Shown here: positions 1 to 10,899 of the stretch, one piece after another
Numbering within the stretch: the stretch's first letter is position 1
Layout: every line of letters starts with the position of its first letter
NCBI RefSeq assembly: GCF_018446385.1
Contig: NC_056001.1
Span: 7,397,600-7,461,599 of the forward strand
DNA: 64,000 nt
Source of the DNA: Zingiber officinale
Lineage: Eukaryota; Streptophyta; Magnoliopsida; Zingiberales; Zingiberaceae
Direction of reading: 5' to 3'
Notes under the pieces: generated by a model
What the model saw: the letters and a program-made list of their open reading frames with translations, nothing else
What the model was told of the DNA's origin: nothing
Databases searched by the model: none
Program-made: the position numbers and the translations under genes

Positions 1-594
1 TGGCAATGCCTAAAAGCATGATTAGACATTAAACTACCAAGCTTAACACTTTCTGATTCAGAAATATTAAATTGGAAGCACAGAGAAGATTTTTGTCTAC
101 ACCCAAGGATCTATAGGCATCTAATAATAAGGTCAAATCGATTTTGTATTTCGTTACCTGCTTAACCATAATGTTTACCTCGAGAATCACTCATTTTCTT
201 TGGAACTGTTTTCAATCACTTCCTGTAGCCATCTTGTTGATTGTTGGTAAATGTTTGGAAGGCCAATGTGACAATAGTTTTAGCATTCAACAAAAACATT
301 ATAAATTTATCACAAGACAAATTAGCATTAACAAATAGACAAATTTATCGTTTATAAATTGGTAAAGTTACAAGCACAGAGATATATAGCATGGAGCCAT
401 GCATCTAAATCTATGTTTTAATAGTGGAACGGTATATTAATTAAATTGTGCTAAGATTGTGCTTTCCAATCATTCATAATAGCAACAAAACCATCAACCT
501 TTTGACAATTTATTTTTGGACCATATTTTTTCACTCATTCACTTCTTTTTGCAACAAATTGAATTTCAAGAATATCAATTGGATGACTTCTACC
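1..594. other. AT-rich non-coding sequence
   Basis: I see no gene here. Around 370-420 there is one diverged copy of a motif (tacaagcacagagatat followed by an accatgcatct-type stretch) that recurs near 3150 and 3395, so this segment is probably related to the degenerate repeat at 2850-3530. Confidence 0.4.
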
Positions 595-613
595 GTTTAA
601 ATGCCTAACGTAG

Positions 614-794
614 GTTCCAGGATGTAGCACAGATCCAGATGGCGGACAAATGATATTTTAACGTAATGATCAGAGGTCGATTCTTATAAATTGACGATCT
701 ATGATTAACTCATCATATGTCTAACACATATACATGTACATTTACCTCCATGTATATCCGTGGGACCAACACTCCCACGGCTCTACCTCTTTCT
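614..794 (+). mobile_element. tRNA-derived SINE, old copy
   Basis: The segment is bounded by an imperfect direct repeat (gtttaaatgcctaacgtag at 595-613, gtttaatgcctaatgtag at 795-812), as expected of a target-site duplication from LINE-driven integration. Inside are a box-A-like stretch near 621-645 and a box-B-like agaggtcgattc near 672-684. The 3' half (acatttacctcc, then a tgggacc motif) resembles the 3' half of the SINE split at 8924-9987, and the body ends in a T/C-rich tail. The divergence between the two duplications indicates an old insertion. Confidence 0.55.
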
Positions 795-1414
795 GTTTAA
801 TGCCTAATGTAGAAGTATCTTTCACGAGACTTCTACAGATTAATGCATACGCAGATAACAATTTGACAATATATAAACTTAGCAATTAGTTAACTTTTCC
901 TTAGTATATATACAGGACATAATCCAATTTATTATAAGCAGATAACAATTTGATGATATGTAAACTTCGTCCAAGATGATTTGCAACGGATAATCTCGAA
1001 GCGAACTCCTCCAATATTAACATAAGGATTTACTTGGTATTCACCTCAAGATGAGGTGACTAATCCAAGAATTCGGCCGTCTTTCACACATCCACTATTA
1101 AAACACTCATTTTCGGAAACACTCCGGAGGCGAAAAAATCTCGTACAAGACTCCAATACAACAAGAAGAAAAAGGAGAAGCTAATACAAACAAATCTTAT
1201 AAGATTTACAACATTAAAACTCTAGCTTGCTCCTTCTTACTTATCCACCTCTTGATCAACTTGGAAATGCAAAAACACTTTCTTCTAAGTCTTCAAGAAC
1301 TCTGGTGGGGAGTTGGAGAGAATCGATGAAGAAGAATGAAGATGTGAGGAGAAGAAGTCTTCCTGTTTGAAGCCATCAAAGCGCTTTTACCTTCAACCTG
1401 CGCCAACAGTCATA

Positions 1415-1680
1415 TTCCAATCGATCGGCTAATCAATTGGGGCATCTAGATCGATCAGCTGATCGATCTAAATGGCTTCTATGTTCTCGAGAAAAGTCCC
1501 AAAATCGATTGACCAATCGATTCCCGCTGCCTCGTAATATCGTGAGAAAACCTTCCCCAATCGATCGACTGATCAATTGGAATGTCCCAATCGAGAGCAC
1601 ACTGTGCTCTCTTACGAAGTGCCTCAATTGATCATCTGATCGATGGAGCTCTGGCTGAATCGATCGATTGATCAATTCAC
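1415..1680. repeat. six near-palindromic ATCGAT boxes
   Basis: Six boxes of about 22 bp of the form aatcgatcgactgatcaatt occur near 1419, 1448, 1503, 1559, 1624 and 1659. They are separated by unrelated 25-50 bp spacers, and each is nearly its own reverse complement. They lie inside the LTR remnant. Confidence 0.7.
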
Positions 1681-1729
1681 CTTCTCTCTTCGCGATGACA
1701 CTCCCAGCCCTAACTTAAGTCTAAGGTAT

Positions 1730-2400
1730 CCTTGCCCAACATCCGGTCAACCGTGACCTGTTGGGACTTCCTCATATCTAGCATCCAATCAACCTTAATC
1801 TGCTGGGACTTTGTCACCAAGTGTTGGGTCAATCCTTTAACCCACTTGAACTTACGACCTCATGCCAAGTGTTCGGTCTTCCATGACTCACTTGAACTTC
1901 CCAATACCAGATGTCCAGTCAATCTTAACTCACATGGATTTATCTTCTCGTGCCAAGTGTCTGGTCCTCCATGACCCACTTGAACTTCCAAACAGCAAGT
2001 GTCCGGTCAACCTTGACCCACCTGAATTTCTACTGTCTGGCTTCACTCACCAGGACTTCTCACCACCTGACTTCACTGACCAGGATTTTCTCACTGCTTA
2101 GCTTCACTCATTAGAGTTTTTCACCTGACTTCACTCACTAGGATTTCGACACTGCCTAACTTCACTCACTAAGGCTTTTCACTTAGCTTCACTCACCAGG
2201 ACTTTCCTAATTGTCTGACTTCACTCATCAGGACTTTCCTAATTGCCTGACTTCACTCACCAGAACTTTCATCTGCCTAACTTCACTCACTAGGGCTTTC
2301 CAACGACCTAGCTTCACTCACCAGGACTTTCCAGTTGCCTAACTTCACTACCAGGACTTTCACACTAAATGTTTAGTCAACACTGACCCACTTGAATTTT
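1730..2400. repeat. degenerate tandem repeats in LTR remnant
   Basis: From about 1730 to 2030 a unit of the type ccaagtgtccggtcaacc...gacccacttgaacttcc recurs with drift. From about 2030 to 2365 a roughly 30-bp unit of the type cttcactcaccaggacttt recurs about ten times. The open frames across this zone are by-products of the repeats. Confidence 0.7.
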
Positions 2401-2849
2401 CTTCTTATTTCAACCTTCCCGTTGGTTTTGTCATTGCCTAACCTCCAGTTAGGACTTCTCAGTTAAGTATCCGATCAACCTTTGACTGTCAATATCCCGT
2501 ATGGACAATTGCACCTACAATCTCCATACATTGTCAAACATCAAGACTCAAGATTAAACCAACTCAAACTTAGTCAACCTGATCAACCTTGACTAAGAGA
2601 AAATTGCACCAACACGAATAGGTTCCAACAAGGTTACCCATAACCATTCAATCCAGCAGCTAAGCAAGTTTTTGGTTCCCTTCCTACCAGGGTAGGCTCT
2701 TCTCTGAAAACTCGGTACATCACTATAGGGCAAATGTGTGGGTCTGCAGTTCTACTAGGAACCATAATTATCCAATATATGGCAAACCCTGTTCTTGTTT
2801 CGATATAAAGTTTCCAGCATGGGCGTCCGTGATACAAATTTAGCACACA

Positions 2850-3530
2850 ACCATGCACCACAGCTTTCTACTAAAACTGAGAGACTAAATCTATCAGACA
2901 GCGCTACTGCATCCATAGTTCTTGCACCTTCAAGAAGCCCTTATTCACGTCTACATTTGTCTTCATGTGTCAACTTTTCAATCCCAATTAACGATGAGAA
3001 ATTAAATGCCAGGAAGACCACTACAAACTAGGTGGTCCACTATCACTCAACTGAGACAAACAGCAACAAATTTGTTAAAAGAATAAATTAGCAACGACTA
3101 GTAAATACCAACCCTCTTAAAATAGCTCTTCAATTTACTAGCAAAATTTAAAGCTACAAGCAAAGAGATGCATATATTTTGCCAATAACCATGCATCTAC
3201 AGTTAAGATATAAACAAGGAGAAACTAAATATATCGAAAGCAAGCGGACAACCCTATCTTGAATATATGCATCAGAAAGAAGACTTCATCCACTTCTATG
3301 TCATTTAACTGATATAATAAGCAAGCAAATTGTTTAGGAACCAATAGACAGAAAATCCCTTAAACTAAGTTTTTTAAATAAGTATGCTTAGAGTTACAAG
3401 CATAGAGATATGAAGGATTTGGCATACAACCATGCGTCTACATATAGCAAGGCGAAGCTAAATATATCAAACAGGACGACTACATCTGGTATTATTTACA
3501 TAACTCGGATCTAAGTGTAAGATTCATATA
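2850..3530. repeat. diverged ~240-bp tandem repeat
   Basis: A compound motif recurs in the same order: tacaagca.agagatat, then an accatgc-tctac stretch, then gctaaatatatc.aa with a following cgac/gcgg segment. Copies begin near 2840, 3153 and 3393, with a further copy near 370. Divergence is high and no ORF is conserved between copies. Downstream of the CFL1-like gene (minus strand); it may overlap its 3' flank. Confidence 0.45.
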
Positions 3531-3577
3531 TTAATGGTGAGGGGATAAACAAGCTTCCATGAGATCCTATCGAACAC

Positions 3578-4524
3578 TTACAAATCCTTGCAGCACAAGA
3601 AATTCACCGTTGACTTTATCTCCGTTGAAAAGAGGCGTTCCGGCCGATTCACGAACTTGCAGTTAGGGCAAGACAAAGCCGCCTTGCTCATCATCACCAG
3701 CATGTGACAGCGCGCACAGACCGCCGCCACCATCTCCTGGGCATCGGAGACAGGAGAAACCCAAGACAAGGGGGTTCCTTCCCCGTCGCACGGCGATTTG
3801 GAGCACGCATGGTCCGTCTTGGCCTTCTCTTGAAGCAGCGCCGATACCCTAATTGGTGGTGGCTCGCGGCAGGCCAGGTTGAGCTCGAGATCGAGGCTCA
3901 ACGCCGAGCGCAGCGGCGGATCCAAGCCCAGCCGAGGATCCGTCGACGTCCGACGGTGAGTCTTCGTGTTGTAGAAGTGGATTCGGCCGGACTGCAAAAT
4001 AAACGCAGCCAGTGTTTCTCTGCGGTTATTTAGATTTTAGAATTCAATTTTTTTTGTTTTTTTTTAAAAAAAGGCCGTTTGCCTATAAAACATTCCATCA
4101 TCAATACTTTTACAACATAATGCTACACTTTTGCTTTTAACCATAAAAGCTCTCTAATTTTGAGAAATCGCAAAAATTGCCAGCATGCCCTGGTTTTGAA
4201 ATCTTTATGCATCATTAAAAAAAAAACAGATTAAGACACAACGTACAGAAATAAATATCACGAAGAAAACACTTAATTGATTTTTTTTGTTTTCATTTTA
4301 GTTGTCACCTTGATATCAAGACACTGTTGCCAATCCATAGGCAAAGGAGCATCAAGATTAAGCTCAATCTCTTCTTTTTTCCCTGATTTCATCTCTTTGG
4401 TGAGCCGTTCTTCTTCCTCTTCTCCATCATTCTTGTTCTTCCTCTTTTTTGACAGCAAATTTTCAACTTTAGGACAAGGCCTTTTCTTCTCCTCGAGAGG
4501 ACGGGCTGCTTGCAAGGACACCAT
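3578..4524 (-). CDS. CFL1: CFL1-like WW-domain protein, two exons
   Basis: Exon 1 runs 4524-4309 and exon 2 runs 3991-3578, with a 317-bp GT-AG intron in phase 0, giving 209 residues. The ATG at 4524 is preferred because the product then starts MVSLQAA, which I associate with the family; the frame upstream has only a non-ATG opening. The intron splits the WW domain: exon 1 ends in LPMDWQQCLDIK and exon 2 resumes SGRIHFYN...TSTDPR, so the second Trp of a canonical WW is absent. Next comes an LxLxL (EAR-type) stretch, SLDLELNL, near residues 104-111, and a C-terminal Cys cluster CxxC...CxxC at about 164-183 (CARCHMLVMM...CPNCKF). Known: rice CFL1 affects cuticle development and interacts with an HD-ZIP IV factor. 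Inferred here: a nuclear co-regulator of epidermal or cuticle genes. The frame is intact. Confidence 0.85.
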
Positions 4525-4604
4525 GAATGGAGGAGGAGATTGAGTCAATTCTTGAGCACCAAACTCTCTTTTTCTTCTGTGACTTGCAGGGACTTTAAAC
4601 TTGC

Positions 4605-4611
4605 TTATATA
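4605..4611 (-). promoter_or_regulatory. TATA box of the CFL1-like gene
   Basis: On the minus strand the sequence reads CCCTATATAAGC about 80 bp upstream of the ATG at 4524, a normal plant spacing for a TATA box plus a short leader. Confidence 0.55.
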
Positions 4612-4619
4612 GGGAATGG

Positions 4620-6797
4620 ATCGATCATTAAATTTGAAAGGAACACAACTGCAATCAAGGATCTAACACACCATACTGTAATATATATAAATAATATTCA
4701 CATGCTTATCCTTCTTTTTTATCATGTATTAATGGCGCCCACCGCATCAGCACACCCGATAAGGGAGTTACGGGGGGAATGTATCTTTTTGGCAAAGATA
4801 ATTAACATTAAATATTGTCACACGTTAAATCATTTTAATCTGTAATTATCAGCTTAAAAGATAACAGTTTTTCATGTGTTGATGGTTGGCGTGGCTTGTA
4901 GAGGTGATAAATGAGTGGTGGTAATAACTGAAGAGGAAGAAGCAATGCATTAAATGCACCCTCCTTCATTAACTCCACCTTCCTTATTTAGTTCACCAAA
5001 TTTAAAGCACATCAAAACCCATTTTTAAGCGATAATTGTAATCAATCACTTATTGCTGGTCAAGTAGCAACCCCTCGCCTCCTGCTGATCTTCTGAACCT
5101 ACTCCAATTCCTGTGACCACTTTGCCAAGATACTCAGATATTCAGCCATGGATCAGTGACTCATCAATAAATTCCTAGTTTTCTTCTTTTGCTTGGATTC
5201 ATTATGGAGCCTACAATAACTCTTGGGTATAACAGGTTTTGGCTGTGGTATTGATAAAACCTGCTGGAATGAAAGTCTTATGTATTCATTTTCCAAATCT
5301 TATAGAGAACTAGAATTATAATAAGAGACCTCCACTTAGAGCTAATGGAAGTTGTGATCCTTAAGCAAATCCAAAAGTACTTCATGAATTGAATGCTGGG
5401 TGATGCAGGAAGACTGTCTAGCTAACACCTGCTTAGCAAGGCATTTTATGGCATTCAGCAGAATTGAAGCTTATTGAGGAGATTGATCCTCAAGGGGGGA
5501 AAAATCCCTTGACATTAAAAGCAGGAAGAAAAAGGTCACAGTTCATAAGTTTGAGCCACACCTGCCACCATTAACTCTCCTCTTTCAATTGCCTTGAATG
5601 CTGCTTCTTTGCTCTCACAACCACAGCGCCATCAATCTGCCACCAGTTCCTGTTAAATGCCATCTCCTACCTCTTCTGCTCTTTATGCATGCAATTTAAA
5701 GGATTTAATTAACACACAACGATAAGATATCAGGGAATTAATGCAGCATAAATTCATGAAGAGGCCGATTAGCAAGAAAAAGGACTGTGTAGCGTTCATC
5801 TACTGTTGACTCTGAGCTTGAGACTGACCTGAGTAGAGCGATTTCAGTAGCCATATCATGCAAGACATGTGTCAAAGAACACTAATTTGATGAGCAGGTT
5901 CAAGTCGCTAGTGCATTTAAGAAGATATTCATTGTTCTCCAACTAATCTGGTGGGAAATTAAAACATGAATTGATTAAGTGAAAATCAAATTTCTCGACT
6001 GGGAAAATGTTGATCGATACACCATGTACCTGAAAAGTAATAATTCATTTGATTGTTATATATAGATAGATAACACTGACATAGACGGAGTCTGCCAGGA
6101 AATTTATGTTATGAACAGGAAACTAAAGCAGAGGAGAGTCGAAATTAATGATATCTTCAAACAAATGATAAGACAAGGTGAGCACGAAAGGATTCTTAGC
6201 ATTAACAACCTGATACTTTTCTTGAAGTTGTTTAGATAATCGTAGGGTGACATCCAAGAACAAACTTCCCTGTAGAATTTGTATGGTCCAACATAGGTTC
6301 ATAAATGATAGAGAATTTTACCAAAAGCTGTTCTTCATGGTTGGTATTTACTAAAATGAACTCCTATAAGTGTCACAAGTTAATTTGAAAATCAACCTGT
6401 AGAGAGATTTAGAGTAAAAAAAAAAATATGTCTGAGGACTTGGAAGTTTGAAAGTTCAACATAGGTTGTCTCAAAACAAAACCATGGGATAGGTATGTTA
6501 TTTTCATAGTACAAGCTGATGCACATATCACCTTGTGCTATGAAAAATAGTACCGTCTTACAAGTTGCTTTACAACTCAAAAACAGTTTGCAAATCATCT
6601 TGTGTCGTCTTTTAAAGAAAAAATCGGAGTTGTAATGGGAAAAGACAAGACTCCTGAAATGCCATTTGGGTAAAAAGAAGTTACAGTGGTGCATTCAAAT
6701 AAATATCAATTATGAAGGGCTTCTGTTCTGGTTGCTTGAAGCTCGTTGTCCATGTCAGAAAAATGTTAAGTGTATGTTAACTTTGGAAATACAAGAG
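4620..6797. other. intergenic, no gene recognised
   Basis: I see no domain, splice-consistent exon chain or transposon boundary. The first few hundred bases are presumably the promoter of the minus-strand CFL1-like gene. Open frames of up to about 100 codons (for example minus strand near 6392-6694) have no recognisable composition or motif. Confidence 0.4.
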
Positions 6798-7490
6798 TGT
6801 TGATGGGTGACTCATATTTAGATGAAGATCAATGCGATGAATATTATGGAAGAAAAATCTATTAAGATTTTTTTAATGAAATTCTGTTACGATTTTATAT
6901 AATAGAATTCTATTACGATTTTTCATAAAAAATTCTATTACGATTTTTCATAATAAAATTTTGTTACAATTTTACCGGATCTAGGTTTATGCAATATTTA
7001 TAGGGATCATTGTAAACCTATTGAACGACACTCACAAGAATCATGTAATGTAATTCTCTTGACCCCACAGGTCATCCGAGTTGGTATGTGGTGGGATGCT
7101 TGCCACATGAGGTCGCAGGGTCGAAACTCAGGGTAGTCGGGGCATAAATCCCCGGTCCCTGTGCAACTCACCCCACCTGCCACATGCTCGCTCAGGATGC
7201 TGTGATTTACCTCCCTCGTGATGGCCTTGGGTCGGGTGCGGCGGGGGCGAGCGATTTCGCCTTTTGCCACATGTAATGTAATTCTCTTGTGCAGAGAGAA
7301 TTCTAATAAAACTTCGGCCGTTTTTATGGAGTAGGCACACCGCCGAACCATGGTAACTGTTCTTCTTCTCCTTCCTCGTGTTTACTTTTCTTTTGTGAGT
7401 CTTTGTCTTGTTGCTCCGTTTGATTTCTTTCTCTCTTCCTCTTCTTCCGCTTTAGAGGTTGAGAGGTGTTGCCCCCTTCATTGCACAACA
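6798..7490 (+). repeat. 5' LTR of copia element, split by a SINE
   Basis: It starts TGTTGATGGG and ends GCACAACA. Apart from the SINE and its duplicated target, it aligns along its length with 12632-13082. Both LTRs contain a roughly 27-bp tandem motif (aattctgttacgatttttcat); this LTR has one more unit than the 3' LTR. Confidence 0.88.
7062..7269 (+). mobile_element. tRNA-derived SINE inside the 5' LTR
   Basis: A 208-bp body is flanked by a perfect 20-bp direct repeat (7042-7061 and 7270-7289), which is single-copy in the 3' LTR at the same place. Box A (gtcatccgagttggtatgtgg) and box B (gggtcgaaactc) lie at the head. The tail carries gtgatttacctccctcgtgatg and gatttcgccttttgcca, shared with the SINE at 13493-13710. 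The intact duplication shows it is younger than the LTR. Confidence 0.85.
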
Positions 7491-7530
7491 ATTGATATCA
7501 GAGTTATAAGTTTTGGCAGATTTTTTCAAC

Positions 7531-8315
7531 ATGTCGGGGACGACTTCTACGAAGTTTGATATGGTGAAGTTTGACGGAACTGAAGATTTCGGATTATGGC
7601 AGAGAAGAGTCAAGGACTTGTTGGTACAACAAGGCATGGTGAAGGCGCTAGGATAAAGGAAACCGGAAGGAATGGAGATATTAGATTGGGAAGAACTTCA
7701 GGCGAAGACAATGGTAACAATCATGTTTTGTCTTATGGATGATGTAATGTACCATGTCATGAACAAGGAGTCACCGATGACAGTTTGGCAAAAGTTGGAA
7801 AGTCGGTACATGTCAAAGTCATTGACAAACAAGTTGTATCTCAAGTAAAAATTATTCGGGCTGAAGATGACAGAAGGAATTGATCTGAGCTAACACATCA
7901 ACGTATTCAACCAAATTATAAGTGATCTGAAGCGGATTGATGTGATGATCGAAGATGAAGACAAAGCGTTGGTGTTGTTGAATTCTCTACCTTCATATTC
8001 TACGTATGATAATTTAGTTACTACTTTGATGTGAGGTAAGGAAACTCTCAAATTGGAGGAGTCACAGGTGCATTACTAGGTTTTCACCAAAGGAATAAAA
8101 CAAGCGATAAACTTTCTCAAGGAGAAGGACTTGTGGTAAATAACAACCAAGAGCGTGGTAGAAGCAAATCTCGATATGGATCGGATAACAACAACAAGTC
8201 TCGTTCTAAGTCGAGAAGGAAGAAAGTGATTATGTGCTACAAGTGTGGAGGCAAAGGTCATATCAAGAGAGATTGTCCAGAGATAAAAAAAATATATTGC
8301 AGAGAACAAAGGTAG
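7531..8315 (+). pseudogene. copia gag remnant with CCHC knuckle
   Basis: An ATG at 7531 opens a frame reading FDGTEDFGLWQ and further gag-like segments, interrupted by several stops (for example after about 40 codons). In another frame, at about 8233-8278, lies a clear nucleocapsid knuckle C-Y-K-C-GGKG-H-IKRD-C (CX2CX4HX4C), so at least one frameshift separates it from the start. Capsid/nucleocapsid role in the ancestral element; no intact product can be made. Confidence 0.8.
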
Positions 8316-8329
8316 TTAGGCAAAGTTTG

Positions 8330-8923
8330 TAAACATAGTTGAAGAAGAAAATTCAGAGAGCGGTGATGGAGATATGCTATCAGTTAGGTCGAGTTCGGAG
8401 CAACTGATGGATGCATGAATTTTAGACTCTGTATGTTCATATTACATGACTCTAAATAAGGAGTGGTTTGACACTTATAGGGTAGTGGATTCTGATTCAG
8501 TGTTGATGGGAAATGATGTGTCATGCAGAGTTATCGGCATAGGAATGTCAGAATCAAGATGTTTGATGGTATGATCAGAACCCTATGTGATGTTAGATAT
8601 ATACAAAAGCTAAGGAAGAACTTGATCTCACTAGACACACTGGATCGTATTGGTTGCAATTACAAATCAGTGAGTGGGGTAATGAAGGTCAACAAGAAAG
8701 TTCTGACGATAATGAAAGGATAAAAGGTAGCAAGAAACATCTACAAGTTGATAGGGACTACAGTTATAGGTGGAGTTACCTCGGTAGAGTCTGAATAAGA
8801 CAGTACTGTCTTGTAGCATATGCGGCTAGGACATATAAGTGAACATGGGATGCTAAAACTTTACAAGAAAGATTTGTTAAAGGGTGTCAAGACGTGTAAG
8901 CTTGAATTCTGCAAATGCTGTGT
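8330..8923 (+). pseudogene. copia protease and GAG-pre-integrase remnant
   Basis: The protease active-site region reads ILDSVCSYYMT near 8418-8450, where copia elements normally have D-S-G/A after ILD, so the catalytic triplet is altered. A frame at 8523-8723 continues with a C-terminal protease-like part (YIQKLRKNLISLDTLDR). The GAG-pre-integrase motif HMRLGHISEHGM follows near 8818-8853. The sequence then breaks at the SINE inserted at 8924 and resumes at 10010. Confidence 0.75.
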
Positions 8924-9987
8924 CAATACTTGGGATTAGCATCCCGGCCATGCGCTTTCAACTGTGTACCTGCATTTACCTCCCTCCATATCTATGGGAC
9001 TAGAGCCGTCAATTTGGGTTAGGCTCGTCGGGTTGGCCCACCCCGCCAAACAATTTAAGCGGGTTAAGTTGGAATTTTAATAACCCAAGTCCGCAGCGGG
9101 CCGACCCGCCTAGGCCCGTGACCCGCGCGGGTCGGGCCGCGATGGGCTTGGGTTGGCCCGCGGGTTGAGAAACACATGTAAGCAGTTTATATCAGTAGTC
9201 AATGCTACAACTACGAGAGTACCAAGGGTTAAATTATAGCATTTCATTATCTTCTTCGTTGAGAGGAATACTAATTAGGAAAAGCTTATACTTGTGAAGT
9301 TTAGTGTGATAGACAAAAGTTACAGAAATATATATGCACACAGAGTCGATTAATCTTAAAAGTAGATGATCTTCTTATTTGATTCATTTATGGGATAAAT
9401 CTGAAATATACATTATGCACAATGAAGAGCTTGGTGTGTGTATCCAAACTAGATGACCTTCTTAAAAGTAGATGATATTCTTATTTGATTCGTTTACGCA
9501 CGCACAGTCAGGGTACCACTGATCTAAACCGCTCGACGTATAGCCAGAAGTCCTAATTACTATTCCTCTTCGTTGCATAATTTTATGCCAGTTTATTATT
9601 TTTCTTTGTTATAATTTAAAAATAAAAATAGTACTTTTGACCCAACATAAGTACTTATTTATGTCCATTTATATTTAAAATATTTGTTTATGAATACATT
9701 TGATTGATAAAATATTTTCGAAGTAAAACATTGAACATATGAACTATTTTTTTTTTTAAAAAAAAAAATTTGATAGGCCCGCGGGTTGGCCCGCCAAACC
9801 CACGACCCGCCTTGAATTGGGTTGGGTTGGAAATTTCCCAACCCGCCAAGTTGACGGCCCGCCCCGCCCCGCCCCGCCAAATGGTTGGCCCGCCACGGGC
9901 CGACCCGCCCCACCATGGGTTGACCCGTCTGACAGCTCTATATGGGACCGACTCTAGGAGGCCACTGATGTAGTGGTTCCATATTTT
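8924..9987 (+). mobile_element. SINE in copia integrase, split by a hAT element
   Basis: Removing 9001-9948 leaves about 116 bp ending in a T-rich tail (ccatatttttt). It is flanked by a 22-bp direct repeat with two mismatches (8902-8923 and 9988-10009), the length expected for a SINE target duplication. The body resembles the SINE at 614-794 (atttacctcc, tgggacc). I see no clear box A or B, so it may be 5'-truncated. Its insertion cut the integrase coding sequence. Confidence 0.65.
9001..9940. mobile_element. non-autonomous hAT-type DNA transposon
   Basis: The termini are TAGAGCCGTCA at the left and, inverted, TAGAGCTGTCA at the right. A perfect 8-bp target duplication, tatgggac, lies at 8993-9000 and 9941-9948; 8 bp is diagnostic of the hAT superfamily. 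Both subterminal regions are GC-rich with many gggcgg/ggcccgcgggttgg motifs in inverted orientation, while the centre is AT-rich. No transposase frame is present. Confidence 0.88.
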
Positions 9988-10009
9988 TTGAATTCTGTAA
10001 ATTCTGTGT

Positions 10010-10818
10010 TATTGGTAAACAGAGGAAAGTGTAATTCAAAACGATAACAAATAAGATGGAGAGAATTCTGGACTACGTACATATAGATCTCTAGGGACCA
10101 ACCAGTGTAACATCACGTGGAGAGCACTTGTATTTTGTGAGTTTATTAATGATTTCTCACGAAAGGTCTAAGTATACTTTATGTGTCACAAGTCAGAAAC
10201 TTTTGTAAACTTTAAACTGTGAAAAACTGAAGTGGAGAATTAGACCAGAAGGAAGATCAAATATCTTAGGTCAGACAATGAGACTGAGTACATAGATTTA
10301 AAGTTTTAGGAATTTTGTGAGCGACATGGGATAATGAGACATTTCTTGGTTCGCAGAATAGTACCTCAGTAGAATGGGGTAGCGGAAAGGTTGCATAGGA
10401 CAATCATTGAGAAGGCAAGATGTCTCAAGCTGAATGTAGGGCTTGCAAAGAATTTCTGGGCAAAAGCGATTAACATGACATGTTATCTCATTAATAAATC
10501 ACCAAAGGCAACATTAGAAGGCAAAGTATCAGAGGAAGTATGGACAGGAAATCAAGTAGATTACTCTCATCTTCGAGTTTTTACATGTCCAGCCTATATG
10601 CACATATCTAGTGAGGAAAGATCAAAGTTGGATCCGAAGTCAAAGCAGTGCATTTTTCTGAGGATATCAGAAAGGATTTAAAGGCTTTAAGCTTTGGAAC
10701 TCTAAGACAAACAAGGTGGTGATCAGTAAAGATGTGGTGTTTGACGAGAAAACTATACTATAGCGTACTCAAGAAGAAGGAAAGGAAACACCACAGAGCA
10801 ACATAGAGAAATATGTTA
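10010..10818 (+). pseudogene. copia integrase remnant
   Basis: Integrase-like text resumes after the SINE: a stretch readable as MERILDYVHIDL, then GPTSVTSRGEHLYFVSFINDFS, then after stops GVAERLHRTIIEKAR (the conserved catalytic-Glu region of copia integrases) and the C-terminal KSPKATLEGKVSEEVW...DYSHLRVFTCPAY region. Several stops interrupt it. No functional enzyme. Confidence 0.8.
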
Positions 10819-10899
10819 TGCAGGAGGAGCTAGAGACTCATGACTCCGATGATTCTAGATCAGAGCACACAGAACATCGCACTATAGTTGGTGGCAGAA

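Larger units (their letters stand above)
950..2614 (-). mobile_element. LTR remnant (minus), probably solo LTR
   Basis: Read on the minus strand, sequence ending at 2614 begins TGTTGGTGCAATTTTC, the same opening (TGTTGGTGCA) as the intact LTRs at 34450 and 39429, so it looks like the 5' edge of an LTR. No PBS, PPT or polyprotein was found next to it, and I could not locate the other edge or a duplication of the flank cgaat (2615-2619); the left limit is approximate. It carries near-palindromic ATCGAT boxes (1415-1680) and two degenerate tandem arrays (1730-2400). Confidence 0.5.

Noticed and set aside
2634-2861. 75-codon minus-strand frame
   Set aside because: No motif, no splice partners, and it overlaps the start of a degenerate repeat.
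6392-6694. 100-codon minus-strand frame
   Set aside because: Phe/Cys-rich random-looking text in AT-rich DNA without any conserved feature.
7062-7150. tRNA gene from box A and box B
   Set aside because: It lies in the head of a SINE bounded by a target duplication and does not fold as a full cloverleaf by eye.
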